Below are positions 33,158 to 43,762 of a stretch of 64,000 nucleotides of DNA, one piece after another. Every line of letters begins with the position of its first letter. Position 1 is the first letter of the stretch. The DNA comes from a bacterium (GTDB lineage: Bacteria > Cyanobacteriota > Sericytochromatia > S15B-MN24 > UBA4093). The notes under the pieces are model-generated. The model was not told where the DNA came from, made no database searches, and was given only the letters and a program-made list of their open reading frames with translations. The stretch spans positions 835,694 to 899,693 of the forward strand of contig JAGIBK010000001.1 in the NCBI GenBank assembly GCA_017744355.1, written 5' to 3'. Both the position numbers and the translations under genes were made by a program.

Positions 33158-33733
33158 ATGGAAACCGAGGACCGTGCAGCGCAGATTGACGGGATCGACC
33201 TGGATAACCTCAAGGCAACCGTCACCATGTTCCGGGACCACCCGGATCTTGCCCGCTTCAAGTTCCGTGCCCGCAACGTCTGGAAAATGGGCACCCACAA
33301 CCAGACCCAGATCGAGCGGTTCTACGGGGCGGGGCAAGAAGACACCTCGCGCCCCGAGCCCATCGCCATCGAGGCGGACGAGCCACCCCTGTTGCTTGGC
33401 CACAACGCCGGGGCCAACCCGGTCGAGCACGTGCTGGTCGCGCTCTCCAGCTGCTTGACCACCTCCCTGGTGGCGAACGCCGCCGCCCGCGGCATCAGGC
33501 TGCGCGCGGTCACCTCGAAGCTGGAAGGGGATCTGGACGTGCGCGGCTTTTTGGGGCTCTCGGACGAGGTCCGAAACGGGTACCAGAACATCCGCGTCAG
33601 CTTCGAGATCGACGCCGACGCGCCGGAGGAGACCCTAAGAGAGCTCGTCGAGATCGCCAAGCAGCGCTCGCCGGTTTTCGACATCGTGAGCCACGGCGTC
33701 CCGGTGGAGGTCGGCCTCGCATCCAGCCCCTGA
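33158..33733 (+). CDS. OsmC family protein with a single active-site-like cysteine
   Basis: The 191-residue protein belongs to the OsmC/Ohr fold: an N-terminal beta region, then the helix PVEHVLVALSSCLTTSLVA with the peroxidatic-type cysteine (about residue 98). The second, resolving cysteine of Ohr/OsmC is absent; the matching region reads KQRSPVFDIVSHGVPV. Peroxide reduction by the usual two-cysteine route is therefore doubtful, and other members of this subgroup are uncharacterised. ATG 33158 is chosen as the start because upstream sequence has no domain similarity. Confidence 0.85.
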   Translation: METEDRAAQIDGIDLDNLKATVTMFRDHPDLARFKFRARNVWKMGTHNQTQIERFYGAGQEDTSRPEPIAIEADEPPLLLGHNAGANPVEHVLVALSSCLTTSLVANAAARGIRLRAVTSKLEGDLDVRGFLGLSDEVRNGYQNIRVSFEIDADAPEETLRELVEIAKQRSPVFDIVSHGVPVEVGLASSP

Positions 33734-33754
33734 CGAGGCAGCGACACCCCATGC

Positions 33755-33783
33755 TTGTTAGCTGAGCCCGAGCGTGTTATATC
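33755..33783 (+). promoter_or_regulatory. Promoter giving a leaderless mRNA for the DUF3445 gene
   Basis: TTGTTA (33755-33760) and an extended -10, TGT-TATATC (33775-33783), are 17 bases apart. Initiation would fall at 33790-33791, on the A of the ATG. Confidence 0.6.
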
Positions 33784-33790
33784 GCATGGC

Positions 33791-34834
33791 ATGAGTGTCG
33801 TCTTACAGGAGCTGGATCTCTCGGAGCGGGTCGCGGGGTTGCCTGAGCCTGCCGATTACTTCCCCATCGAGACCGGGCGCTACGAAGTGCAGGCCGGCCT
33901 CAAGATCCTCGGCAAGCAGCCGGTGCAGGGCCGGATCGAGACGAACTTCTTCTTGATCGACGCCCAGTACCACGCCTACCTGCGGGCCAAGCGCGAGGCG
34001 CGGCGCGAGGACCTCTCCAAGTACTACCGCCGCCACGCCCTCTCTCCCGCGCTCGAGCGGGCGGCGACCGCGTGGCTCATGCAGCGGCTCTGCATCGAGT
34101 ACCCTGACTACTTCGCGCTGGAGACCACCCCCGCCCTCGTCTTCACCAACCGTCTGATCGGCCTGCGCGTGAGCATCGACCCCGAATCACTCGTGGTCAT
34201 CGACCAAGCACAGGGCCCCAGCGCACATCCCGGAGGCGAGGTCTTCGCGGACGTGGACTTCCGCGGGGCTGACGCGCTGGACGTGGTGACCTCCTGCCTT
34301 CAAGAAGACCTGGCCCTCGTTGCCATGGACCCCGAAGACCGCCGCGACTGGCTTGCTTGCCTGCACCTGAGCTACCCGAACCACTGGAGCCCCGCCGAGA
34401 AGATCGCTCAGCCCTTCCTCGCGGTCCATGCGCCGGTAGCGGACTTCGAGCGGGTGGCGCGCACCAGCGACAAGATCCTCGAAGCCATGATCCACCGAGG
34501 GCCGTTCGTGCGCTTCGCCTGGGGCATCGCGACCGACACTGCCCTCAACCACCACCCCGAGAACCCGCCGGGCCGCGCCTTACCCCAAAACGACCCCATC
34601 GTCGCCGGCGAGAGCACTTACATGCGCATCGAGCGTCAGACCCTGCAGGGCTTCCCCGAGCACCACGCGGCCCTCTTCACCATCCGCACCTACTTCACCC
34701 CCGTGCGCCGGATCGCCGCCGATCCCGAAAGACGCGCGCAGCTGCGCGACGCGCTCGCCACCATGTCTCCCGAGGCCCTCGCCTACAAGGGCCTCGAGGC
34801 CATCCAGGCTCCGCTCGTCGCCTACCTTCGCTAA
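33791..34834 (+). CDS. DUF3445 protein, haem-dependent oxidative N-demethylase-like
   Basis: The 347-residue protein matches DUF3445, the family of the haem-dependent oxidative N-demethylase alpha subunit (HODM), which removes methyl groups from dimethylamine. Recognisable family blocks are LHLSYPNHWSPAEK, QPFLAVHAPV, and YMRIERQTLQGFP with LFTIRTYFTP near the C-terminus. HODM normally works with reductase subunits; none is present nearby, so this copy is an orphan and its substrate is unknown. No Shine-Dalgarno precedes the ATG, in keeping with the leaderless promoter. Confidence 0.82.
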   Translation: MSVVLQELDLSERVAGLPEPADYFPIETGRYEVQAGLKILGKQPVQGRIETNFFLIDAQYHAYLRAKREARREDLSKYYRRHALSPALERAATAWLMQRLCIEYPDYFALETTPALVFTNRLIGLRVSIDPESLVVIDQAQGPSAHPGGEVFADVDFRGADALDVVTSCLQEDLALVAMDPEDRRDWLACLHLSYPNHWSPAEKIAQPFLAVHAPVADFERVARTSDKILEAMIHRGPFVRFAWGIATDTALNHHPENPPGRALPQNDPIVAGESTYMRIERQTLQGFPEHHAALFTIRTYFTPVRRIAADPERRAQLRDALATMSPEALAYKGLEAIQAPLVAYLR

Positions 34835-34844
34835 GAGAGAGACC

Positions 34845-35252
34845 ATGCGTTTTATCGCCCTTCCCCTCACGGCGCTGAGCCTGCTGATCCTGAGCGCCCC
34901 TGCCGCACAGGGCGCAGGACTGCCCCTGCCCAGCAAGAGCACCCTACTCAAGCCCTTCAAGGCGGACGTGGATGCCGCGAGCCAGTCGATCCTCCCGCCG
35001 TGGTCGGGCCCCAAGTGGGAATACCTCAGCGCCCCGCTCGCCAAGCTCGACGCGGCCCCCTTCGCCAACCCCGTCACGGCCACGGCAGCCGCCCTGGTCA
35101 ACACCGTGATCGACGACGGGGTCCGGATCCAGGGAGCGGTCGTCTCCCTCCAGTACCTGGGCGATCGCGGCTGGGAGCTCGTCAGCCTTCACAACGGCAT
35201 CGCCTACTTCAAGCGCCCCAAGCCGGCCGATCCCATCCCCGAGCAGCTCTGA
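34845..35252 (+). CDS. Exported DUF4177-like protein
   Basis: The 135-residue protein begins with a signal peptide (hydrophobic core LPLTALSLLILSAPAAQG, cleavage likely near residue 23). The mature part ends with WEYLSAPL and LGDRGWELVSLHNGIAYFKR, the small beta-sheet pattern of DUF4177. AAGAGAGAG precedes ATG 34845 by two or three bases. It starts 10 bases after the DUF3445 gene, so the two are probably cotranscribed. Function is unknown. Confidence 0.75.
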   Translation: MRFIALPLTALSLLILSAPAAQGAGLPLPSKSTLLKPFKADVDAASQSILPPWSGPKWEYLSAPLAKLDAAPFANPVTATAAALVNTVIDDGVRIQGAVVSLQYLGDRGWELVSLHNGIAYFKRPKPADPIPEQL

Positions 35253-35310
35253 GCCGGGCCCAGCGATCGCCCCTGACATGCTTGCCTAAAAACGTATTAA
35301 GATAATTTGC

Positions 35311-37734
35311 ATGAACACCCCCACTGCGACCGGCCACGTCCCCCCCGCGCTGACGTGGCTGCTACGAGGATTGGTCCTGCTCTCCGCCATCCTCTGGGGG
35401 CTGGTGTGTTTCGAGGTCGCCCGCGACGTGGGCAAGCCCTTCGCGGGCTTCCGGTACGAGTCGAACCTCAGTGTCTCGCCGCAGACCCGCCCCGCCTGGA
35501 ACGGCCCACGCCAGGGGCTCAGACCCTATGATTGCCTGCTAACGGCCAACGGCGTCACGCTGGGCACGAGCGCGGACTTCAGGCGGATCATCGCGCAGAG
35601 CCCGCCCGGCACGCCCATCGTCTACGAACTCAAGCGCGACGAGCAGCCCCTGACCCTGACAATCGAGACCCAGCGGCTGCGGTGGCGCGACGTGCTGATG
35701 GGCTTCGCCCCGACGCTACTCACCGGCTTGCTGCACCTGCTGATCGCAAGCCTTGCCTTCTTCCTCAAGCCCGGCGCACCGGCGGTGCGGGCCCACCTGA
35801 TCGTGGCCCTCGCCCTCGGCGTCGGCCTCCAGACGCTCGGCATCGACTACACCTGGGCGCACTGGTTCCCGCGCCTCTACCTTTTCGCCGTCTGCTTCGT
35901 CGGCGCTGCCGGCATGCACTTCGCGCTGACCTTTCCCCGGCCCTTTCCCCTCATCGAGCGCAAGCCTTGGCTGATCGCTCTGGCGTACCTCCCCGCGGCG
36001 CTGCTCGCCATCCCCTATCAGCTCGACTATCGCCCTTTCGGCGCCGCAATCGCATCGCCCCCCAAGGCCTTCGGCTCCATGCTGCCCTTCTGGGGGGCGC
36101 TGACCATGCTCGGCTTCGCGGCGATCCTCGCCCGCCTGGTCATGGTTGCCACGCGCGACAAATCCCAGATGGCGCGCCAGCAGGCGCTGATCGTGCTGAG
36201 CGGCGCCATCCTGGGGTACCTGCCGAGCCTGGTGACGTACGTCCTGCCGATCATCCTGAACCGGCAGGAAGCGCTCTCGATGCAGCAGATCAACCTGGCC
36301 TACGCGTTCTGCACCCTCTTCCCCGCGTCGGTCGCCTACGCCATGATCCGGCACCAGCTCTTCGGGATCCGCATGGCCATCAAACGAACGATCAGCTACG
36401 CGTTCGTCTCGATGGTGCTGACGGTCCTCTACTTCGCGCTCGTGCACGTCGCGGACCAGATCCTGGAAGTGCGCTCCCAGGCAGGCAGCGTGCTTGCCAT
36501 CCTCGTCCTGACCCTGGTCTTCGCTCCCCTGCACCAGTGGACCCAGCGGCTGCTCGAAATGCTCTTCTTCCGGGTCTCCTACGACCCGCAGCGAATCGCC
36601 GCGGAGTTCGGGGACGCGATCCAGGCCCTCCATCAGCCCGAGGGGATCGCCACCCGGTTCGTCGAGCACATCCAGGAGGCCCTCCAGCCGCAGGCGCTGT
36701 CGGTACGCCTCGAAGGGGCCTTCGGCGACCTGGAGGTCGTGCGCGCCGAGAGGCCCGAAGGCCTTGCCCGGCTCGAAACCGGCCTCAGCTTGCCGCTGCG
36801 CGCGGGCGGCACCCTCGTCGGCGAGCTGCTGCTCGCGCCGCGCAAGACGGGCTACGAGTACGACGAGTACGATCGGCTCTTCCTGAGCAACCTGGCCGAG
36901 CAAATGACCAACGCGCTGCGCGCCGCCGAGCTGTACCGGACGATCCAGGCACGCAACGCCGAGCTCGAAGAGGCCAACCAGCACCTCAAGGAGCTGGACC
37001 GCCTCAAGAGCAACTTCCTCAACGCCGCCTCGCACGAGCTGCGCACGCCGCTCGCCTCAATCGTGGGCTACGCCGAGTTCCTCGAGGACGGGCTGGGGGG
37101 CTCCCTGAGCGAGACCCAAGCGACCTACGTCGACCAGATCCAGGTCGGTGCCACCCGTCTCCAGCGCCTGGTGGAGGACTTGCTCGACTTCGCGCGGGTG
37201 GAGGCCGGCACCCTCGCCATCCAGGTAGAGCCGACCGACCTGGTCGAGAAGGTCCGGAGCGTGATCGAGGGCCTCAGGCCCCAGGCCCACGCCGTCCAGA
37301 CCACTCTCGTAAGCGAGCTTCCGGCAGCGCCCGTCATGCTCAACCTGGACTCGCAGCGCATCGAGCAGGTCCTCATCAACCTCACAGCCAACGCCATCAA
37401 GTTCACCCCGGAAGGGGGCGAGGTCACGATCGCCCTGCGCGAGACCCCCGAGGGCGCGCGGGTGGAGGTGCGGGACACGGGCATCGGGATCGCCCCCGAG
37501 CACCTGCCCCACCTTTTCCAGAAATTCTTCCAGGTCAACACCGGCACCACGCGCCAGTACGGCGGCACTGGGCTCGGCCTTCCCATCGCCAAGGCCTTCA
37601 TCGAGGCCCATGCCGGCCAGATCGGGGTCGAGAGCGTGGTCGGTCAGGGCAGCGTCTTCTGGTTCACCCTGCCCCGCGTGCCTGCCCCCGAGGAAGCGCT
37701 AGCGAAGGCCGAGGTGCCGCTCGGCCTTTCGTGA
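35311..37734 (+). CDS. Membrane histidine kinase with extracytoplasmic PDZ domain and GAF
   Basis: The 807-residue protein has an N-terminal membrane helix (18-38), a PDZ-like domain outside the membrane (about 65-120; LLTANGVTLGTSADFRRI), seven or eight more helices (about 130-390), a GAF-like domain (about 420-545), and a kinase core: HisKA NAASHELRTPLASIVGY (about 570), NLTANAIKFTP, DTGIGIAPEHL and GGTGLGLPIAK. The PDZ suggests sensing of peptides or misfolded protein tails. No ribosome site precedes the ATG; TAAGATAAT lies 4-7 bases upstream, so the leader is very short or absent. Its end overlaps the convergent permease by 36 bases. Confidence 0.87.
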   Translation: MNTPTATGHVPPALTWLLRGLVLLSAILWGLVCFEVARDVGKPFAGFRYESNLSVSPQTRPAWNGPRQGLRPYDCLLTANGVTLGTSADFRRIIAQSPPGTPIVYELKRDEQPLTLTIETQRLRWRDVLMGFAPTLLTGLLHLLIASLAFFLKPGAPAVRAHLIVALALGVGLQTLGIDYTWAHWFPRLYLFAVCFVGAAGMHFALTFPRPFPLIERKPWLIALAYLPAALLAIPYQLDYRPFGAAIASPPKAFGSMLPFWGALTMLGFAAILARLVMVATRDKSQMARQQALIVLSGAILGYLPSLVTYVLPIILNRQEALSMQQINLAYAFCTLFPASVAYAMIRHQLFGIRMAIKRTISYAFVSMVLTVLYFALVHVADQILEVRSQAGSVLAILVLTLVFAPLHQWTQRLLEMLFFRVSYDPQRIAAEFGDAIQALHQPEGIATRFVEHIQEALQPQALSVRLEGAFGDLEVVRAERPEGLARLETGLSLPLRAGGTLVGELLLAPRKTGYEYDEYDRLFLSNLAEQMTNALRAAELYRTIQARNAELEEANQHLKELDRLKSNFLNAASHELRTPLASIVGYAEFLEDGLGGSLSETQATYVDQIQVGATRLQRLVEDLLDFARVEAGTLAIQVEPTDLVEKVRSVIEGLRPQAHAVQTTLVSELPAAPVMLNLDSQRIEQVLINLTANAIKFTPEGGEVTIALRETPEGARVEVRDTGIGIAPEHLPHLFQKFFQVNTGTTRQYGGTGLGLPIAKAFIEAHAGQIGVESVVGQGSVFWFTLPRVPAPEEALAKAEVPLGLS

Positions 37735-39015
37735 GGTGAGGCGATAAGCGATCGCTGCGGCCCCGAGGGTCACGACCATCCACGCAAGCGTCGAGGGGTA
37801 GGCCCGCAGGGTGCTGAACACCCCCCAGCCCGCGCCAAGCAGATAGAGCGAAAGGGCGAGGGCGCGCCAGAAGCCGAGCTTGAGCCCGTCGATGCGCAGC
37901 ACGGCGCAGGCGCTCAGGGCTCCGAAGATGGCGAGGGTGACTCCGACCGCGCCGAGCAAGAGCTCGAAGGAGTTGGTCACCGTCATGCCCGCCGCGAGCG
38001 CGGTCATCAGGCCCACCGACCCGGCCCCGCCCCAGGGGCCCGGACGCCACCGCACCCAGCGCGGCAGGTAGCCGTCCTCGGCCATCGCCGCACAGACGCG
38101 CGGCCCGGTCATGCTCATGGCCACCACGCTCGAGACCAGCACCGCCAGGATCATGCACGAGGCGAAGACCCCGCCGATCGGACCGAGCAGCTTCGTCGCC
38201 ACCAGGTGCCCGAGCGTCAGGGCCGATGACTGGGATTGGGCCACGGTCGCAAGCTCGGCTCCTGAGAGGGCGGTCACGAAGACGAAGTTGAGCAGCAAAT
38301 AGATCGCCGCGACCAAGCCACAGCCGAGCCACATGGCGCGTGGCACGTTCCGGGCGGGATCCTCGACCTCGGAGGCCATGTAGACCGCCGCGCTCCAGCC
38401 CGTAAAGGCGAAGCCCACGTAGATCTGGCCCACCGCGAAGGGCATGGAGGTCAGCGACTGCAGCGTCTCGGCACCGGGCAGGGCGCGCAGGGGATCGAGA
38501 ATCCCCGAGAAGAGGGCCGCGCCCACGAAGAGCAGGACCGTCGCCAGCTTGATGACGACCCCCAGGTTCTGGACGGCCCCGCCCCACTTCAAGCCCGAGG
38601 CCTGGATGGCGCCGAGGCCGATGACCAGGGCGAGGGCCACGGGCAGGGCGAGCCCCCGGGCGCCGAGGGCCTCGGCATAGGCCCCTGCCGCCATGGCGGC
38701 CATGGCGATCGGGGCGGCGAAGCCGAAGACGATGGTGACCCAGCCAGCCGCGTAGCCAGCGAAGGGGTGATAGAGGTCATGCAGGAAGCGGTACTCGCCG
38801 CCGCTGCGCGGGACGTGCGCGGCCACCGCCGCGTAGCAGGTCGCGCCACAGGCGGCGAGCACGCCGCCGAGCAACCATTCGAGCAGGATCGCAGCAGGCG
38901 AGAGGTCGCGGGCCAACAGGCCGCTGGTAACGAAGACGCCGCTGCCGATCATGGTGGCAACGGCGAGGCCCACCGCGCTCGGAAGGCGCAAGCGACCGAG
39001 GGAAGTCGAGGTCAT
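37699..39015 (-). CDS. APC-superfamily amino-acid permease
   Basis: The 438-residue protein has 12 hydrophobic segments and the APC motif in helix 1, AVGLAVATMIGSGVFVTSG, with GSGVF as the unwound substrate-binding turn. Helix 6 reads QIYVGFAFTGWSAAVYMASEVEDP, typical of APC amino acid/polyamine carriers. AGGAG lies eight bases before ATG 39015. The gene is divergent from the DUF2252 gene. The precise amino acid cannot be assigned. Confidence 0.87.
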   Translation of the reverse strand: MTSTSLGRLRLPSAVGLAVATMIGSGVFVTSGLLARDLSPAAILLEWLLGGVLAACGATCYAAVAAHVPRSGGEYRFLHDLYHPFAGYAAGWVTIVFGFAAPIAMAAMAAGAYAEALGARGLALPVALALVIGLGAIQASGLKWGGAVQNLGVVIKLATVLLFVGAALFSGILDPLRALPGAETLQSLTSMPFAVGQIYVGFAFTGWSAAVYMASEVEDPARNVPRAMWLGCGLVAAIYLLLNFVFVTALSGAELATVAQSQSSALTLGHLVATKLLGPIGGVFASCMILAVLVSSVVAMSMTGPRVCAAMAEDGYLPRWVRWRPGPWGGAGSVGLMTALAAGMTVTNSFELLLGAVGVTLAIFGALSACAVLRIDGLKLGFWRALALSLYLLGAGWGVFSTLRAYPSTLAWMVVTLGAAAIAYRLTSRKAERHLGLR

Positions 39016-39119
39016 GGGGACGGCTCCTGGAAATTTCGACAAAACTTAACGGAAGCATAACAGGCTTTTCCCCCCTGCGCCCGATAACTTTTATGCCTCC
39101 CGTCGTAAGAGAGAGACCG

Positions 39120-40400
39120 ATGAAACGCCTGTTGCCCCTCTTGTTGTTGCCCATGGTCACGGCCTGCGCGATCGCCTCGCCCTTCGCGCCCGACGCGGCG
39201 TCACAAGGTGCGCGGGCCTACGGGGCTGACCGCGACGGGGTTGCGATCGTCAAGGGCTACTACGCGTCCCTGGTCAAGCGCGATCCGCAGCTCGTCGCCA
39301 AGAAGTACGAGCTCATGAGCGACTCGGCCTTCGCGTTCTTCCGGGGTAGCGCCCACCTCTTCTACGCCGACGTTGCCAAGGACAAGGGGCTCGCGAGCAG
39401 CCTCAAGATCCCGCTGATGGGGGATCTGCACCTCGAGAACCTGGGCACCTACCAGACGTCGGAGGGCAGCCTCGCCTACGACCTCAACGACTTCGACGAG
39501 AGCTTCGTCGGGCCCTACACCTGGGAGGTGGCGCGCTGCGCCACCAGCATCCTGCTTGCCGCCGACGAGGCGGGCCTGAAGGCCGGCGAGGGCCGTGACC
39601 TGGTCGAGACCTTCCTTGTCGCCTACCGCGACGCCGTCAAGGGCCTGGCCAAGAACCCGCAGACCCTCTCGCGGCCCCTGGGGGCCGAAAACCTGCACGG
39701 TCCTGCGGTCGAGGCGATCGCAAGCGCGAGCAAGGCCTCGCGCGCCGATTTCATCGCCAAGCAGACCGAAAGAGGAAGTTTCAAGCTCGGCAAGAAGCTC
39801 TCAGCCTGCGACGAGGGCACCCGCGAGCGCCTTCGCGCCGCGGTTGCGGCTTACGCCGCCGGGCGCAGCGAAGGGGCTCGCTTCTACCGGGTCAAGGACG
39901 TGGCCGCGCGGCTCGCCGGCGTGGCGAGCATCGGCCGCTACCGCTACGTGGCCCTCATCGAAGGCGCGAGCGAATCGCCCGACGACGACGTGATCCTCGA
40001 GTTCAAGGAGGAAGCGACGAGCGCCGCCGCCCCTTACGCCGCCTCGCCGGTCGCCGACGAGGCCGCCCGCGTCGCGCAGGCCTACCGCTACTTCTTGCCG
40101 GGAGCGGATCGCTTCCTCGGCACGGCCCGGGTGCAGGGGCTCGATTACCTCATCCGCGAGCTCCAGCCCGCCAAGGGCGGCGTGGAGCTGGCCGACCTCA
40201 AGGGCTCCAAGGGCTTCGCCAGCCACATGCCTGCCGTCGCGCTGGCCGCAGCCCGTGCCCATGCCCGCTCGGGCCGCGTCTCGGACCTGATCGCCGACAT
40301 GGGAGACGAGAAGGCCTTCGTCGCCCGCATCCGCGACTTCGCCGTCGCCTACCACGACCAGGTCCAGGAGGACCACCGCGCTTTCAAGAAGCAGCGCTAA
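39120..40400 (+). CDS. DUF2252 protein with lipoprotein-like signal
   Basis: The 426-residue protein matches DUF2252: FRGSAHLFYADV, PLMGDLHLENLGTYQ and YDLNDFDESFVGPYTWEVAR are the family blocks and recall the aminoglycoside-kinase-like fold (H-G-D...D/N-D-F-D). Unlike typical members it starts with MKRLLPLLLLPMVTACAIAS, a signal peptide with a possible lipobox VTAC (Cys16), so it may be anchored outside the inner membrane, where ATP is absent. The start ATG 39120 follows AAGAGAGAGACC. It ends at a bidirectional terminator. Confidence 0.82.
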   Translation: MKRLLPLLLLPMVTACAIASPFAPDAASQGARAYGADRDGVAIVKGYYASLVKRDPQLVAKKYELMSDSAFAFFRGSAHLFYADVAKDKGLASSLKIPLMGDLHLENLGTYQTSEGSLAYDLNDFDESFVGPYTWEVARCATSILLAADEAGLKAGEGRDLVETFLVAYRDAVKGLAKNPQTLSRPLGAENLHGPAVEAIASASKASRADFIAKQTERGSFKLGKKLSACDEGTRERLRAAVAAYAAGRSEGARFYRVKDVAARLAGVASIGRYRYVALIEGASESPDDDVILEFKEEATSAAAPYAASPVADEAARVAQAYRYFLPGADRFLGTARVQGLDYLIRELQPAKGGVELADLKGSKGFASHMPAVALAAARAHARSGRVSDLIADMGDEKAFVARIRDFAVAYHDQVQEDHRAFKKQR

Positions 40401-40404
40401 ACGT

Positions 40405-40443
40405 AAAAAGGGGAAAGCGAGACGCTTTCCCCCTTTTCGTTTT
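40405..40443. terminator. Bidirectional Rho-independent terminator
   Basis: AAAAGGGGAAAGCG (40406-40419) pairs with CGCTTTCCCCCTTTT (40423-40437) with one bulge and an AGA loop. T-rich ends on both strands let it stop the converging DUF2252 and acyl-CoA dehydrogenase genes. Confidence 0.85.
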
Positions 40444-42193
40444 AGCCGAGCGCCCGAAGGGCCTCCTCGGGCGTCAGAGGCGCGTGCCGCGCGATCGCCT
40501 CGAACAAGGTATGATCGCTCGAATCCGTCCCCCAGCCCGGCGCGCCGAAGGCCTGGCGCTCGAAGTGGCGGCGCAGGAACTTGACGGCGATCGCAAGCCC
40601 GCGTCCTTCGCCGCTTTCGAGTTCCTCTTCGGCCCCTTCCAAAAGCAGCGTCGCCTGGTACACCCGAAGGGCCCAATCGCTCCACTCCTTTGCAAAGAGG
40701 GTCCGGCCCTCCTGGGCCGCGGCCAGCTGGTCGAAGGCAGCGATCAAGCGATCGAGCGCCGAGAGGGCCTGGTCGCGGTACGGGGCGAGCCTCGACTGCC
40801 GCAGGGCGCCAAGACGGGCGCGCAGCGTTTCGAAGAGAGGCGCCTGGGCCCCCTCCTTCTCGAGGCAGCGCAGCACGTCCAAGACGAGGATGTTGGTGGT
40901 CCCTTCCCAGATGGGCAGCACCTGGGCGTCGCGCAGGAGCCTGGGGGTGACGAAGGTCTCGATGTAGCCGTTGCCGCCCAGGAACTCGCAGGCCATCGAG
41001 GCGAAATCCACGGCCTGGCGCGCCGTGTGGTACTTGATCTGTGGGGTCAAGAGCCGCAGCAGCTTGCGCTCTTCGGGGGTCGCAAGGCCGTCGTCCTGGC
41101 GATCCAGGAAGGCGATCGCCTCCCAGACCAGGGCCATGGAGGCCTCGTGCTCGATGGTCATCTCCACCAGCTGGCGCCGGACCATGGGGTACTGCTCGAT
41201 CAGGTGGCCGAAGGTCGCGCGCTCCCGCGAGAACTTGAGGCACTCGTAGAGGGCGCGCCGCGTGACGGCGACCGAGGCCACCGAGTTATAGATCCGGCTC
41301 AGGTTGAGCATCTCGGTCATGTAGGCGAAGCCGCGGCCCACCTCGCCGACTGCGAACGCGCGGGCCCCGTCGAGCGAGATCTCACCGCTCGGCATGGAGC
41401 GAGTGCCCAGCTTGTCCTTGAGGCGGTTGATCCGGTAGCGGTTGGGAGAGCCGTCCGCCCAGGTCTTGGGCATCAGGAAAAGACCGAGCCCCCGGGTGCC
41501 GGGAGCCGCCCCCTCGGGGCGCGCCAGGACCATCATGACGCCCGCTTCGCCCGCGTTGCTGCAGAACCACTTGTCGCCGTAGAGCTCCCAGTGGTCCCCC
41601 ACCTGCCGCGCGGTGGCGAGGTTCGCCCCCACGTCCGAGCCGCCCTGCTTCTCGGTGAGGAACATGGCCCCCTGCAAGAGGGTCTCGGGATCGCGCGAGG
41701 TCAGCCCCGGCAGGTAACGCGCTTTGAGAGCCTCGTCCCCGAAGGTCGCAACCAGCCGTGCGGCCCCCTCGGTCATGCAGATGGGGCAGTAGAGGCCCTG
41801 CTCGGCCTGCGCGAAGACGTAGCCGAGGCCGAAGGCCAGCGCGTGCGACACCTTGCCCTGTTCGCGCACCGCCGGGTCGTGGTACATGCCGCCGAGGCCC
41901 GCCCCGTAAGCGAGGCGGGTCATCTCCTTGTAGCTCGGATGGCACTGGACCTCGTCGATGCGCTCGCCCCAGGGATCGTAAGCCTTGAGGGTCGGCGGAT
42001 GCTGGTTGGCGAGCTCGGCGAGCGGGGGAATGACCTCGGTGGCCATCCGCCCCATCTCCTGGAGCTGCGCCAGGCCCCACTCCCACTGATGAGCGGGCAA
42101 CCGGCGCCGCAGCAGGCGGTAGAAGGCCCGGTCCGATGCGAAGAAATCGCGCTCGGCGGCTTGAGGGGAGGAGAGCTTTGAATCGACGTTCAT
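40442..42193 (-). CDS. Acyl-CoA dehydrogenase, AidB-like
   Basis: The 583-residue flavoprotein is larger than common acyl-CoA dehydrogenases (about 380) and fits the AidB/long-form group: MTEGAARLVATFG, FLTEKQGGSDVG, LGTRSMPSGEISLDGA, and the C-terminal CEFLGGNGYIE and PIWEGTTNI with the catalytic-position Glu. AidB protects DNA in alkylated cells but has weak dehydrogenase activity; longer members also oxidise fatty acyl-CoA, so the role is open. AGGAGG lies six bases before ATG 42193, which excludes a longer frame up to 42340. The OYE gene lies 49 bases upstream on the same strand. Confidence 0.85.
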   Translation of the reverse strand: MNVDSKLSSPQAAERDFFASDRAFYRLLRRRLPAHQWEWGLAQLQEMGRMATEVIPPLAELANQHPPTLKAYDPWGERIDEVQCHPSYKEMTRLAYGAGLGGMYHDPAVREQGKVSHALAFGLGYVFAQAEQGLYCPICMTEGAARLVATFGDEALKARYLPGLTSRDPETLLQGAMFLTEKQGGSDVGANLATARQVGDHWELYGDKWFCSNAGEAGVMMVLARPEGAAPGTRGLGLFLMPKTWADGSPNRYRINRLKDKLGTRSMPSGEISLDGARAFAVGEVGRGFAYMTEMLNLSRIYNSVASVAVTRRALYECLKFSRERATFGHLIEQYPMVRRQLVEMTIEHEASMALVWEAIAFLDRQDDGLATPEERKLLRLLTPQIKYHTARQAVDFASMACEFLGGNGYIETFVTPRLLRDAQVLPIWEGTTNILVLDVLRCLEKEGAQAPLFETLRARLGALRQSRLAPYRDQALSALDRLIAAFDQLAAAQEGRTLFAKEWSDWALRVYQATLLLEGAEEELESGEGRGLAIAVKFLRRHFERQAFGAPGWGTDSSDHTLFEAIARHAPLTPEEALRALG

Positions 42194-42242
42194 CCCGAAC
42201 CTCCTGAGGCGCGAGGGCCCCAACGCGTGTGGTGTGAAGGAA

Positions 42243-43361
<1,119 letters not shown>

Positions 43362-43403
43362 TTACGATGGTCGCAGGCAACGCCCGCTCTCTTGGAGGGA
43401 CCG

Positions 43404-43658
43404 ATGAACTCTCGCCAGCAAGCCGACCACCTGATGCGCGACCTCTACCTGCGCCGCTTCGGGGACGTCCCTTACGATCCGGCCCTCGTCATGGAAGGGC
43501 ACCGGCTTGCGACCGCCATGCAGGCATTACAAGCACTCGGCTTCGAGGAACCTGACCTGACCCAGGCCTTGCGCGAGTACATGACCTACTGGGACGACGC
43601 CACCTACGGCGGCCTGGCTCGCTACCTGACGGCCAAGCTCGCCAAGCGCAAAAGCTGA
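43404..43658 (+). CDS. Hypothetical 84-residue protein
   Basis: The product begins MNSRQQADHLMRDLYLRRFG and is helical, with a middle section ALQALGFEEPDLTQALREYM and a basic C-terminus LTAKLAKRKS. GGAGG lies five bases before ATG 43404, so translation is credible although the gene overlaps a much longer unused frame. It is divergent from the OYE gene by 84 bases. No family is recognised. Confidence 0.65.
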   Translation: MNSRQQADHLMRDLYLRRFGDVPYDPALVMEGHRLATAMQALQALGFEEPDLTQALREYMTYWDDATYGGLARYLTAKLAKRKS

Positions 43659-43762
43659 TCGTCCCGGACCTGACGGCCTTCCGGGCCCTCTTCCAATTCT
43701 ACCATCGTGGCGGCCATGGTACCGTGATCGTGCAAGCTTCCCTCTCCTGAAGGAGGTCATGG

